NCBI RefSeq assembly: GCF_964355755.1
Contig: NC_092670.1
Coordinates: 10,169,201 to 10,233,200, forward strand
Direction: 5' to 3'
DNA length: 64,000 nt
DNA from: Antedon mediterranea
Taxonomy: Eukaryota; Echinodermata; Crinoidea; Comatulida; Antedonidae
Shown here piece by piece: positions 33,568 to 45,172 of this stretch (position 1 is the first letter of the stretch; every line of letters starts with the position of its first letter). The notes below the pieces were generated by a model. It had not been told where the DNA came from. It saw nothing but the letters and a program-made list of their open reading frames with translations, and did not search any database. Made by a program: the position numbers and the translations under genes.

Positions 33568-34015
33568 ACTGGTTCCCACACAATTTGAACCCACAGAAGC
33601 CAATAAAACAAAAAGAAAAAAGAAGAAAAAACAAGAAGATAAAACATGGATCAGATTTGGAGTTTGCAGAGTTTGTGGAGCTGCAGATGCTGATGGATGA
33701 ATGAACCCAGACAAAGAAGAGCAAAAGAAGAAAAAACGAAGATTATTGGATGAAACAATTGCAGGACCAGCCCCAGGAATAGAAAACGGAAGACAGAAGA
33801 GACAACGCCGAGGACAAGGAAGAAGATCATTAACTGTTTTTTGCGACCTTTTGTTTCACTTTCTTTTGACATTTTAATACTATTTTTGAACGCTTTATAT
33901 AAATTTATAACATTTGTTTAATACTTTGGATGGCCTGGCTGATTTATTTTTAAACATTATTTTGGACGTTAACCTATAGTATATTCAGCTTGGATTGAAC
34001 ACAATATTAACGATG
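33568..34015 (+). mobile_element. Leader and broken gag-like start of the same retroelement
   Basis: A charged, Lys/Glu/Gln-rich plus-strand coding trace follows the LTR in broken frames (for example SDLEFAEFVELQMLMDE, stop, then a KKSKRRKNE tract). That composition fits the start of a gag region, but stops and frameshifts make it non-functional. No protease, RT or integrase remains. Weak call. Confidence 0.3.
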
Positions 34016-34442
34016 TGGTAAGTGATCCATCATTTCTAGTTCTTTTCTATAACCTCCTCTTTCTTCGGGTGATATATTATTATTATAGATATAATCATAT
34101 TGTAACATGTTTTTACGTTCGGGAAATTCGGCTGTTAATACTCCAATTTCAACACACAGTCTTATACCTGGTAAAGATACTAGCCCGATTACCCCATCAC
34201 CCACCTCATTAACACAACTGGATTTAGCCCTTTCTGGCAACACTTCAACATAATTTTCAGCCTGTAACGTCCCACTGCTGGGCAACGTTTCTCTGCTAAA
34301 TCATGACATTATTTTCAATAATAAATGATTTCTGTCCACGCTGAACCCTGGCAGTACTTACAGTAATGATGATGCACCGTTTTCGTTTTTTGGAATGAAG
34401 TAATAATTAAGGATATCTTAGAATATTGCCTACACTTCTTAC
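34016..34442. other. Intron 3 of FReD gene 2, remainder
   Basis: No recognisable feature. The minus-strand ORF 34285-34007 resembles no known family. Confidence 0.4.
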
Positions 34443-34579
34443 CGTCCAATTGCCACTTTCCCTAATGTCACAGTACACAGCAAACTCTGGTCCTCCATCA
34501 CATGGCTGCATCACATATTCACCACTCACAGCAGAAGGATAACATTGTAAAATGTCTCCACAGCCCCTCATAAAACACT
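34443..34579 (-). CDS. FReD gene 2, exon 3
   Basis: 137 nt, acceptor acattttag, donor gtaagaagt. It encodes CFMRGCGDILQCYPSAVSGE, then YVMQPCDGGPEFAVYCDIRE and SGNWT. The first FReD Cys pair is present, with two extra Cys (LQCYP and QPCDGG) absent from gene 1. The extra pair could form an additional disulfide near the domain entrance. Frame and length match gene 1. Only ~105 bp separate the acceptor from the start of a large minisatellite. Confidence 0.9.
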
Positions 34580-34684
34580 CTAAAATGTACAAAGTTTGAT
34601 GTGTTTAACACATCAAACTATATTTTAGTAATTTTATTAATACATTTAGGCCTACTCAATTTTGTATTTAAACTTTGTACTTTC

Positions 34685-36333
34685 AGAGAAAAGGATTAGT
34701 AAGGCAGGATACGAATCATTGGGACCGAAGAAGACCAGTAAGACAGGATACGAAATATCGGGATCGAAGAGGACCAGTAAGACAGGATACGAATCATCGG
34801 GACCGAAGAGGACCAGTAAGGCAGGATACGAATCATCGAGACCGAAGAGGATCGGTAAGGCAGGATACGAATCATCAAAACCGAAGAGGATCAGTAAGAC
34901 AGGATACGAATCATCGGGACCGAAGAGAACCAGTAAGGCAGGATACGAATTATCGGGACCGAAGAGAACCAGTAAGGCAGGATACGAATCATCGGGACCG
35001 AAGAGGATCAGTAAGGCAGGATACGAATCATCGGAACCGATGAGGACCAGTAAGGCGGGATACGAATCATCGGGACCGAAGAGGACCAGTAAGGCAGGAT
35101 ACGAATCATCGGGACCGAGGAGGACCAGTAAGGCAGGATACGAAATATCGGGATCGAAGAGGATCGGTAAGGCAGGATACGAATCATCGGGACCGAAGAG
35201 GACTAGTAAGGCAGGATACGAATCATCGGGACCGAAGAGGACCAGTAAGGCGGGATACGAATCATCGGGACCGAAGAGGACCAGTAAGGCAGGATACGAA
35301 TCATCGGGACCGAAGAGGATCAGAAGGCGGGATACGAATCATCGGGACCGAAGAGGACCAGTAAGGCAGGATACGAATCATCGGAAGAGGACCAGTAAGG
35401 CAGGATACGAATCATCGAGACCGAAGAGGACCAGTAAGGTGGGATACGAATCATCGGAAGAGGACCATTAAGGGAGGATACGAATCATCGGAAGAGGACC
35501 AGTAAGGCAGGATACGAATTATCGGAAGAGGACCAGTAAGGCAGGATACGAATCATCGAGACCGAAGAGAACCAGTAAGGGAGGATACGAATCATCGAGA
35601 CCGAAGAGAACCAGTAAGGCAGGATACGAATCATCGGGACCGAAGAGGACCAGTAAGACAGGATACGAATCATCGGGACCGAAGAGGACCAGTAAGGCAG
35701 GATACGAATCATCGAGACCGAAGAGGACCAGTAAGGCAGGATACGAATCATCGGAAGAGGACCATCAAGGGAGGATACGAATCATCGGGACCGAAGAGGA
35801 CCAGTAAGACAGGATACGAATCATCGGGACCGAAGAGGACCAGTAAGACAGGATACGAATCATCGAGACGGAAGAGGACCATTGAGGGAGGATACGAATC
35901 ATCGGAAGAGGACCATTAAGGCAGGATACGAATCATCGGAAGAGGACCATTAAGGGAGGATACGAATCATCGGAAGAGGACCATTAAGGGAGGATACGAA
36001 TCATCGGAAGAGGACCATCAAGGGAGGATACGAATCATCGGAAGAGGACCATCAAGGGATCAGATTCGAATCATCGGAAGAGGACCATCAAGGGAGGATA
36101 CGAATCATCGGAAGAGGACCATTAAGGGAGGATACGAATCATCGGAAGAGGACCATCAAGGGAGGATACGAATCATCGGAAGAGGACCATCAAGGGAGGA
36201 TACGAATCATCGGAAGAGGACCATCAAGGGAGGATACGAATCATCGGAAGAGGACCATCAAGGGAGGATACGAATCATCGGAAGAGGACCATTAAGGGAG
36301 GATACGAATCATCGGAAAAGGACCATTAAGGGA
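34685..36333. repeat. 1.65-kb minisatellite, 39-bp units changing to 34-bp units
   Basis: The left ~0.8 kb is built mostly of 39-bp units (core GGACCAGTAAGGCAGGATAC, then GAATCATCG). The right half is mostly 34-bp units lacking five bases (GGACC) and with ATCAAGGG in place of AGTAAGGC. Because 39 is a multiple of three, several frames stay open; a 269-codon plus-strand ORF (34662-35471) repeating GPKRTSKAGYESS is a by-product of the repeat. It lies in intron 2 of FReD gene 2, transcribed antisense. Confidence 0.95.
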
Positions 36334-38252
36334 GTGTTTAATTGCAGGAATGGCTCAAAGATTTTAAGACATATTGTACACATTATTATTTAGATCTAGA
36401 TGTAAAGTTTGATGCCATATTAAGTCATTTGGGGGATCGGCTAAGGAAACTAGGTACATTACCAAATGTCCATATTGGGTACAAGTAAAAATTCCAGAAA
36501 AGCCATTCAAGTATTACAAACTTTTTTACCGTTCTGGGGGACAATTACATCTTTAAGCGTGAGGTTAGCACTCGTAAAAAAGAAAAGCATTACATTCAGT
36601 TGGTAAATTAACTTCTTTAAACATGACTGACAAATTAATAAATAACATTTTGAATTAAACTAAATATATACAGTAGAATGGACAGAAAAGGAGAAAGAAA
36701 TACTATAAAAAAAATCAAACAAAGAAGAAACTTCGTCCGTTTATGTATTGAATTGGAAAAGTTGTGTATTGAGGGCGCTGCGTTGTCATTCTGTAATTAA
36801 ACATACAGGTGATTGTGTGTGATATAATGCCGTGCGTAAGCAGAGCGGGTCTTTTGTTCGTTACAGTTGTTATTTTGCATTTGCAGTTGTTAGCATATAT
36901 GTAAGTTATCGTATTATATACTGTATTTAGCAACTGAATTACATGTAATTTACTTGGTTATAATAACATTACAGTTCTTGTTCATATCGTAGGCCTATGT
37001 AGGCCTATAAGCAATTTACCAAACTAATAATCATGCTGTGCTTAGCAATAAATGAGTCTTACATTTACAATATTTATCTTAGTTTTGATATGTTTCGAAT
37101 GATTTTCGGGCGACTATTATATGTAGTCAATGTGCTCGATCAGAAGTAATGGGTCCACACATGTGTTTAGGGCAAGTTGCCGTGTCACGAACATCAAAGA
37201 AATTAGAAACCCTGTCTAATGAGGAAAATGTTAAAAGATACTAACATCAAAACAAAGGTAAAATGTGTAAAATATAGTCTGATATCGGGTAATAAATACA
37301 TAGTTTTAAGTATTATAATAGGATACAGTTTTCCTTCTGTAGTTAAATTAATTAAATTAACTAAAACTAAACTTTAGTACTGTGCTTATTCCGGGGGTAG
37401 GGGAGTTACTCCCTGTACAAACAACTCTAATTTTTCAGAACCATCGTCGTACAGCCGTCGCTAATCAAACAATTCTTCATCTATACACACACACACACCA
37501 GGAAAGAGGGTTCAAACCATCCGTTAAAATGATTTACCATATAACAAGGATTTGACCATGTAAACAATGTTTTTGTTTGGCTGTTAATGGATTCATTTTA
37601 ACTCAACAGCCAAAACGAAAACATTGTTTATTGAACAGTTTATACACGCTAGCACACATCTCATAGACCTTCCCAGACGTGCTTTGGGGGTTGAGGATGC
37701 ATGATCCTAAATTTGTCCTTTTTAGGTCATATGCATACATATTATTTTCAAAAGCAATATATATTTCTATTTCTATATTTCTTTTCACATTTACTTTAAA
37801 TAGGTTAAAATAATGAGTGTAATTGATGCGTCAAAACTATGACCTCTTCTGATTCCAACACATATAGACCTATTAACATTGCTTAACATTAAATCGTTGA
37901 AAATTGAACTTGTTCACAATCTTAATATAAATGTGACAAGGTGACAATTTCTTTGTTACAAAAATGATACGTAGGTTAATCTATTTTGTGTATTTTAAAC
38001 TCTTCTATGAAGAAATTTCAACTGGAAATTCTTTAATAAACAAATTATTGTACAACTATGCTATTCGACTTGTAATATTTTGGGCTTTCTTCCAATTTTT
38101 GCATACCTATACGTATACCAATTTCCATTTCCTTTTCCATCGTCTATTGTAGCAAACGGTAACAAAATATCACTACCAATCAACATTGGTATAAACCTCC
38201 ATATAAAGAATCAATTTATTTAATATAGAAGTTTGCAAAAATTTATACTTAC
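36334..38252. other. Intron of FReD gene 2, no recognised gene
   Basis: AT-rich. Contains two adjacent TAGGCCTA octamers (36990-36997, 37000-37007) and a short (AC)n at ~37485. A region at ~37140-37235 has an open frame with MCLGQVAVSRTSKKLET that faintly recalls the end of PIF1-like helicases; it was not strong enough to call. Confidence 0.45.
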
Positions 38253-38543
38253 TCCTTTCAATGTAACAAAATTTAGGCGTTTGAATTATGTTTTCAACTG
38301 ATGCTTTTTCCAGTTTTTTCTGACTGATTTGACAAACACTATCTTTCTGGTTATAGTTAACAGACAGGCAATCGGATTGCTTGGAACATTCCAGCAAACA
38401 ATTTAGTTTATGTATATTCTTCAACTCGTATAGTAACTCCAACCTTCAAGAGCATGCCCTTGGAGAATAACAGTATAATTATATGTATTGATCGAATCAT
38501 CACTGATGACAAATGACAGAAGTAAGACAATTAAAGTTAGCAT
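38253..38543 (-). pseudogene. FReD gene 2, exon 1 (signal peptide and PAN) with frameshift
   Basis: ATG at 38543 starts MLTLIVLLLSFVIS, a good signal peptide, and continues to HALEGWSY. Then five extra bases (TATAC) relative to gene 1 shift the frame to a stop. In the shifted frame the PAN domain continues intact: ELKNIHKLNCLLECSKQSDC, LSVNYNQKDSVCQIS, to donor gtaagtata. Without the five bases the exon would end in phase 1, as required by exon 3. The inserted TATAC next to TAC looks like a slippage or excision footprint. As assembled, the first ~39 codons cannot be joined to the rest. Confidence 0.85.
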
Positions 38544-38689
38544 TTCGACGTTTTTAGAATTATGTAGTGACGAATGAAACGGTTATTGTGCCAATACAAT
38601 CTACAATTCGTCTTAAAATACTCGATGATACTGTATGAGTTACCTAATGTGGTACGAACTATATTTTTATCTTTTACATATTCCATTAT

Positions 38690-38760
38690 CCAATCACTTT
38701 ACATACAACCCAGTGTGCACCAATCAAAATGGTGATAGTAAGATATGATTTACATAAACA
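38690..38760 (-). promoter_or_regulatory. Upstream block of FReD gene 2 conserved with gene 1
   Basis: Partner of 25141-25215; shares GTGCACCAATCAAAA and GGTGATAGTAAGATATGA. The spacing to the ATG is ~80 bp longer than in gene 1 and the intervening promoter differs. Confidence 0.5.
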
Positions 38761-38779
38761 AAGTTAAACATGAGGATAT

Positions 38780-41086
38780 AGTAGGGAGGCCAATGTGAGC
38801 TTTTTCATCATTGGGGACATTTTCTGTTAATAGCAGGCAACCATGTGGAATATGTTCCTTATGGGATGAAAAAAAAAATAGGGGTGGATGCCGCTCTCAA
38901 ATTTCAAGTTAAAGGTCATTTTGAAGGTTATAAGGTCAAATATGGTAAAATCGGGATTTAAGGTGTTTTCAACAACTTATAAGCAAATTAAAACATATTT
39001 AACAATAATTGACATCATGTCGATGATGATCAAGTTTTTCAATATATCAACTTAAAAGTTTAAAGGTCATTTTCAATGTTATAAGGTCAAATTATGGTAA
39101 ATTCATGTTTTTTAGCTGGTTCAACAATGTACAAGCAATATGAAACAAATGTAACAATTATTAGATCATTATTGACGTATTATAGAAGATGGTTAAGTTT
39201 AAAGGTCATTTTCAAGGTCATAAGGTCAAATAGAACACAGACCTGTTAATTATTATCAGTATTAATAATTTAAATAAATATAAATAAATAACTAATTTTC
39301 ATGAGGATAACCTGCTGGGGCTGATGGGTAGTGATGTGTCAAAATTACCAGAATTGTCCTGGGGAGATTTTAAACTTGACATTTCATGGGGAGTCATGGA
39401 ATATAAAAATAACCGGAATTTAAGATTTTTAAGAATTTTAAAAGAATCACAGAGGGGTTGTGGGTTGGAAGAGACCATGGAATATCAACATGAGCGGAAT
39501 TTGTACTTGGAATGTTTTAAACTACTGGTGTAGGATTGGGAGAGGTAGCCGCACTGGGGTGGGTATTTCTTCTATTACATAATATAATTGCATGCATATT
39601 AGCCAGCTGGGTATTCAACAATCACACATGCATATTTACGGCAACAAATATATCTGGCTCTTTCATTTCATTTTGACCATAATATTGATTTACAAATTCC
39701 ATTTACAAGGAGTGGATGCGTTACGAATGATTTCCAGTATGACTGCTTCCCATAACCATCAAATGATGATGTCTTGACACCTGTAAAGGTACGAAAGCTG
39801 TTTTGATTATCCGTAATATTTTTTCGGCCACTTTTTTGTTCAGTATACCAGATATCGTCCTTTAGTATGTTTGCTATAAGACTTAAAAAGTGCACATTAT
39901 TACACATCAACTGTCATGTATAAGCACATAAGCTTCTTCGTGATTGATATAGCAGATCATTTCTCCTTGTTTACCTTGCATCTTGAAAATCTACCCACTG
40001 TTACCAACTCGTATTATTCTTGAACTGTTCTCTATGTATTCATTATCTAGGTAACTAAAATGCCTGACAGCCATGTTTACTGAATCCTTAAACTAGTAAT
40101 GAATGATTATCATGTTTTTAAGTTCCAGCTTCTGGAACATCTGTGAGTATGTCAACGCCATTCACCATTAAATTATGTATGAAGTCAGATTTGACTAAAG
40201 AAATTGAAATTGAACTATGATCAGGCTCTACTTTATGATATTGACCAACTCCAATGGTTGGTCAGCAGATTTTCTGTCAGCTTTTTTTCGTAAATTTTGT
40301 TTTGATATGCACTATTAGAAATGGTTGCCTTATAGAAATCAGCAAAGGTTTAGAGCGATGCTTTCTCAGTGGCTTATAAAATTCTACTGTTTTTCTCTTT
40401 CTTTAAATGTAAGCTCTTCCACATCATCCGTCAGGTTGAAAAGATATTGTGTATGTACCATGTCATGCAGAACCTATCACTGAATGAATTGTTTCTTGTT
40501 GTACCATAGGCCTATAATTCTATAGGCCTAACAAACTTCTCAATATTACGTTATATATAGATAGTAATAATATTATAGTAAAATATGAATATTTTGGCAC
40601 ATATGGCGTTTCATACCTATAATAATTTAACTATTTTCCCGACTAAAATCGAAACGCTGACTGGTGGACAACATAAAAAAAGACAAATTAACAACAGACT
40701 GGGGAAAGTCTAAAAAAAATTTGTTGTAATTAAAAGATGTTTTATCTGAATTATGTTAAAACAAAATTTTGAGAAAATGACACTTTTGTATTTAATTTCC
40801 TATATTTTTATGTGTAGAATAAAATGCTTATCTTATAATTACTATAATATAAAACATTAGTTGATCTTTGTTGATGATTTTCCATGAATAAAGTAAAAAT
40901 CCCATATTTTGACCTTGTTTGACCTTTTGACAATATAAACTTACCTTAAAACCTAAAACTGAGAATGGCATCCACCCCTATCATTTTTTGTCAACCCACA
41001 ATGGATACATTCAACATGGTTGCCTGCTATTAACAAAAAATGCCCCCCAAACCTTTTCTAGAGGACTTTTGAGTATTTGGCCTCAT
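38780..41086. mobile_element. 2.3-kb TIR element flanked by a 17-bp direct repeat
   Basis: Left-end phrases (GAGGCCAATG, GTTAATAGCAGGCAACCATG, ATAGGGGTGGATGCC) recur in inverted order at the right end (~40965-41085), giving TIRs of roughly 120 bp. Both flanks carry GTTAAACATGAGGATAT (38763-38779 and 41087-41103). The duplication begins TTAA after one base and the right junction is palindromic (CCTCATGTT / AACATGAGG), so the true TSD may be TTAA (Kolobok/piggyBac type) or longer. The interior holds three diverged copies of an AAAGGTCATTTTCAAGG phrase at 38930-39230 and no transposase. Confidence 0.6.
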
Positions 41087-41103
41087 GTTAAACATGAGGA
41101 TAT

Positions 41104-42305
41104 GTTGTTTTTTAGACGCATTTAATTTTTTATTAATTTTATAAATTGGGCAATATTAGGCTTCACGTATCTTGGTAGGCTCATGAAGTAATTAACACAT
41201 CAACAGTATTGGGTGCATGTCATATTGTCCCTGTTTAATGTGATGGTCTCTTCATACCTCCACCTCCCGCAGCAATACTTCAAAGCTAACAATAACATTA
41301 ATGTACAATAAAAACAGTTATAATAATATTGACAACATTGGCAGATTATCCTCCACAGAGACATATTTGGAAAATGGTGTGATGTTTATGAGACAGTAAA
41401 CGTCATCCATGACGATTATGTATATAAGTGCGATGACGTCTTTCAGAATTCAGAGTTTTACATTTAAAGTTTCTTATTTTTCCATTCACATTTCACTAAA
41501 TAAATGTGTGAGGTGTAAGATTTTTAAAACGTGATGTATTGAATACAGTATTCTAATTTAAAGTTTTTTGGAGAGTAGTCCTACAATGAGTGGACATTTG
41601 TATGCACAAAAACATCCCATAAACAATCGGTTCACCTCCACGGCGGTGCAATAATTCAATTCAATTCAAATAAACATTTATTTCTTTCATTCATATTTGA
41701 GTAAAAAAAAACATTATAATTTCTGATATTTTATAAATAAATTTTTTTTTTTTTTTATAGATACAATACAGTAAATCATAATGTATAAAAAGATGATTCA
41801 GTTATATACAAAATGAAAGAGGCAAAAAAACCCAAGAAAGTATCGATCAATTGGAAAAAAAAAATCCAATTGAAACTTGTATGTTGGGAAGCCATGTAAG
41901 AAGAGTTTATGAAAGTTGGGACGAGAAAGTTAGTCAGGAACAAATAATATTTTATATGCATTTTCAAATATTGTTTGTTATCCGAGTAAGATTCTTTAGG
42001 AGCGGGATAACATTTTCCAAAACTACAAATTTGTTTTACTCTAAATCTGCTCCGGTGAGTGTGATTTTCAAAATCTTTTGTCCAGATATAATATTTAATT
42101 TGCATGTCGTATACGTATTCCAATTGAATCGTGTGAATTTTCTGTATGCACGTCCCCCATCAATAAACATATTAATCATTCATTCATTAAACCATACTTA
42201 CAAAATCAATTGCATCACATAAGAAAAAAACAAGTTTATCTCAGGATGTCCATCATTTTGTTATGGAGCCTGGATGATTCAAATGATGATAGTAATACTT
42301 CTTTC
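41104..42305. other. Non-coding DNA with a LINE-type tail
   Basis: A minus-strand pentamer tail (GAATT/TTGAA repeat after an AATAAA-like region) at ~41650-41690 looks like a LINE 3' end. The overlapping ORFs at 41776-42222 show no recognisable domain. Confidence 0.4.
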
Positions 42306-43716
42306 TTGGAGATACAAGAAATATTTATTATATATGGCCTTTGGCCCAAATAATATACAATGTAATACAATATTAAATAAATATCATTTGAATGCGTTTA
42401 AATGAAAAAAATAAATATTTTCCAAGTTTAACAATAAGATCAGAATTTGTGATAGACATAAGATCAATATATTTTAATTTAGTTGGGTTGTTTGTATAAA
42501 AGGAAAACATATATTTAGTTCTAATATCTTCATAAAATGGACAAACTAAAGTCAAATAATATTCATCTTCAATTGATTGTAAAGCACATAATTTACATAA
42601 TCTTTCATTTCTATTTATACAATTCCATCTTCCTTTTTCAATTTATAATTCTAAAATTCCTAATCTTATCTTAGCAATAATTTGTCTATGTTTGTAATTT
42701 GTTACTTTAGTTAGATATTCTTCAATTCCAAAATTATATTTAATGTGTTTGTAATATTGGAGCTTAGAGTGTAGCCTAGTATCTTCATAGAATTTTTGTC
42801 GTTCAATGTCTGTAAGCCTTTGTTTAATATTTGAAATAAAAGTATATATATTATTAACCTGTTGTGAGTACCATATGTTACCAAATCCATTTATGCATAG
42901 TATTTGTTTTACGTCATTGGCCCAACATTGATCATTTCTTTGAGCTTTTCTATATTGAAAATCATAACATTGTTTAATAAATTTGTCATTATCCATTTGG
43001 ATTACTCTTAGCCAGTAACGAATTATATTAATGATAATTTGAATTTGGATAGTAAATCTTCCACATTCTCCTCTCACTGCAACACTTGGTGCAGAATTTA
43101 TTTTTTAAACACCATATTTAATGAGGGTTATCCATCCAGCTATTGCTGATCATTAGGGACCCTCAGAGGTTCACACGACAAACATATACACAAGATGCTC
43201 TACATAAACAAAGTCTTATTACAAGTCTTTGGGAGTGAATTGTAATTTGGTCCTTAGAAAAAATCCTGACATGTGACGGGACTTGGAGTGGTAGCCAAGC
43301 ATCATAACCACCAAGCCACAACTCCACTCCTAGAATGTATTTACAGAATCTTAGATGAACTTTCTCTAATACTGATATATCATTTAAACCCCATATTTCG
43401 CTACCATAAAGTAGGATTGGCATAATCTTAACATCAAATATGGTTCCATATATTAACTTGGAGGTTGCCAAAACGCATATGGGTCAATCCCTTCAATGTG
43501 AACAAAGCCTTATTAGCTTGTTGACAATTGTATTCTTTAGCTATTCCAATTACCATTTGAGTTGAAAACAACTCCTAAATATTTAAAGGATTTGTCAATG
43601 TCAACTGTATTTCCATTGTAATTCCATTGTTCAAATTTGTTAAGACTACCACCATTCTTAAACACTACAATATTACTCTTGTTAACATTGACAGTTACAT
43701 CCCATCTTGTACAATA

Positions 43717-44261
43717 TCCCTTTCACACCAAAAGCAAAACTCCGGAGACACTCCGGAGTTGACGCCCCGCTGCTGTTTGGTGTGAAAGGTAAAATCAAGC
43801 AACTCCGGAGTTTAAAACTGCGGGGTTGAACAGCTGAACATTCTCCGGAGAGCGAACTGCGGGGACACCCCGGTGTTTTGGTGTGAAAGGTACCAACATC
43901 AAACTCCGGAGTGTTTCGGGTCAAAAGGTCATCCTCACACGATCACTCATTGCTTTAGTTTTATTTCAAAATACTTTAAATATTTTTAAAAAATATATAG
44001 CGGGTTTAAAAAAATAATAAGTAGTATCAATAAAACGTTATATTACTTCTAAGACTTTTGAAAGTAATTATTAAATTTATAATATTATTAATTAAAATGA
44101 TTCTAATGATCGTCGCTATGTAAACAAACAAAATAGAGGGCGACATTTACAATGTTATTTTGTAAACCCCGGTGTTGCTAGGTTGGTGTGAAAGGGGTAT
44201 CTCCGGGGTTTCTCGACGTTTTGAATGGTCATAAACCCCGGGGTGTTTTGGTGTGAAAGGG
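43717..44261. mobile_element. 545-bp hAT/P-like MITE with 8-bp TSD
   Basis: Terminal inverted repeats CCCTTTCACACCAAAA / TTTTGGTGTGAAAGGG. The flanking 8-bp direct repeat GTACAATA (43709-43716 and 44262-44269) fits hAT or P-type transposition. The TIR motif is repeated inside with CTCCGGAGT palindromes, giving several subterminal hairpins. No ORF. It interrupts the LINE between the YADD box and the VNKSNIVVF motif. A second copy lies inverted at 48352-48898. Confidence 0.9.
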
Positions 44262-44454
44262 GTACAATAGTAGATAACTTGTTTAAATAATATTGTAGAC
44301 CATAAACGGTATCACCGAATAATATAAGGTCATCTGCATAGAGTAAATGATTAATTTTTAGATTTCCTATTTGGATTCTATGCCCGTCGCCTTCCTCATT
44401 TAATGTTTCACTCAAATCATTAATAAAAATATTAAATAACAAGGCCATATAGAT

Positions 44455-45172
44455 GGCTGCAGTCGCGTGCTTAGTGTTTACCGACCGACCGACCAACCTA
44501 CCATCTGACCGAAATTACTGAACATGTTTTAAAATGTTGAAATGTTTAAAAACAGTAAATATTTTTTTAATTTACACGTGCGTAGCCTGTCACTTTTGAC
44601 GTGCTCGTATAACGTAATTTCGAATTGAAAAGTAAGTCAAGAAAACAGAAATCGGGCAAAACGATTGCGCAATAACATTTAACGCGCAGCGCGCGCGCAA
44701 AAATCTGCGCACTCATGGCAATTTTGTAAACGCTTAAAATTGCCTGACACGTACTCTTATTTCATCGAAAATAAATTTTGAAAATTGTAAGCGTGCGTAC
44801 GCATGCGTTACATGCGCTACGCACGTAATTGTATTGCCATATGATGATTTATGCCCTGAAATTTATGAATTGTGATTCATGGTTGTGAAGATATGATTAC
44901 AAGCGTGATTTCGTTAAATCGTGCGTAGACCGCGTAATTTTTTTATTGCGCACCGTGAAAACATAACCACATCGATTCCTGGCCATAAGGAATATACTGT
45001 GAAAAATTGACTTAGCTAGATTAAACTGATATCAAGATAAGGTCAGAAAGCGATAAAACGCATAGTGATACCGGACCGACAGACCGACAGACCGACAGAC
45101 CGACAGACCGACAGACCGACCGACCGACCGACCGACATAGTAAACTATAGAGTCGTTTCCACGCGACTAAAA
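44455..45172. mobile_element. Insertion with (GACC/GACA)n arrays inside the LINE
   Basis: It separates GIQQGSPLSS from the FNIFINDL motif of the minus-strand LINE. The ends share AGTCGCGTG in inverted orientation (left GCAGTCGCGTGCTTAG, right CCACGCGACTAAAAA). Next to each end lies a CCGACCGACC or GACAGACCGACC tract (44480-44500 and 45068-45135). A 2-4 bp duplication (CC or CCTT) is possible. The interior is unusually rich in CG dinucleotides for this window. Non-coding; unclassified. Confidence 0.65.

Noticed and set aside
34662-35471. 269-codon plus-strand ORF with a 13-residue repeat
   Set aside because: It is the 39-bp minisatellite read in frame; other frames are open too and the ORF ends where the unit changes to 34 bp. 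No start context or flanking exon supports a gene.
37140-37235. Possible PIF1/Helitron helicase relic (MCLGQVAVSRTSKKLET)
   Set aside because: Only a short, vague similarity to the late helicase motif; no neighbouring motifs were found.
41776-42222. Overlapping 115- and 123-codon ORFs on opposite strands
   Set aside because: No domain, low-complexity AT-rich composition and a location next to LINE tails; most likely chance frames.
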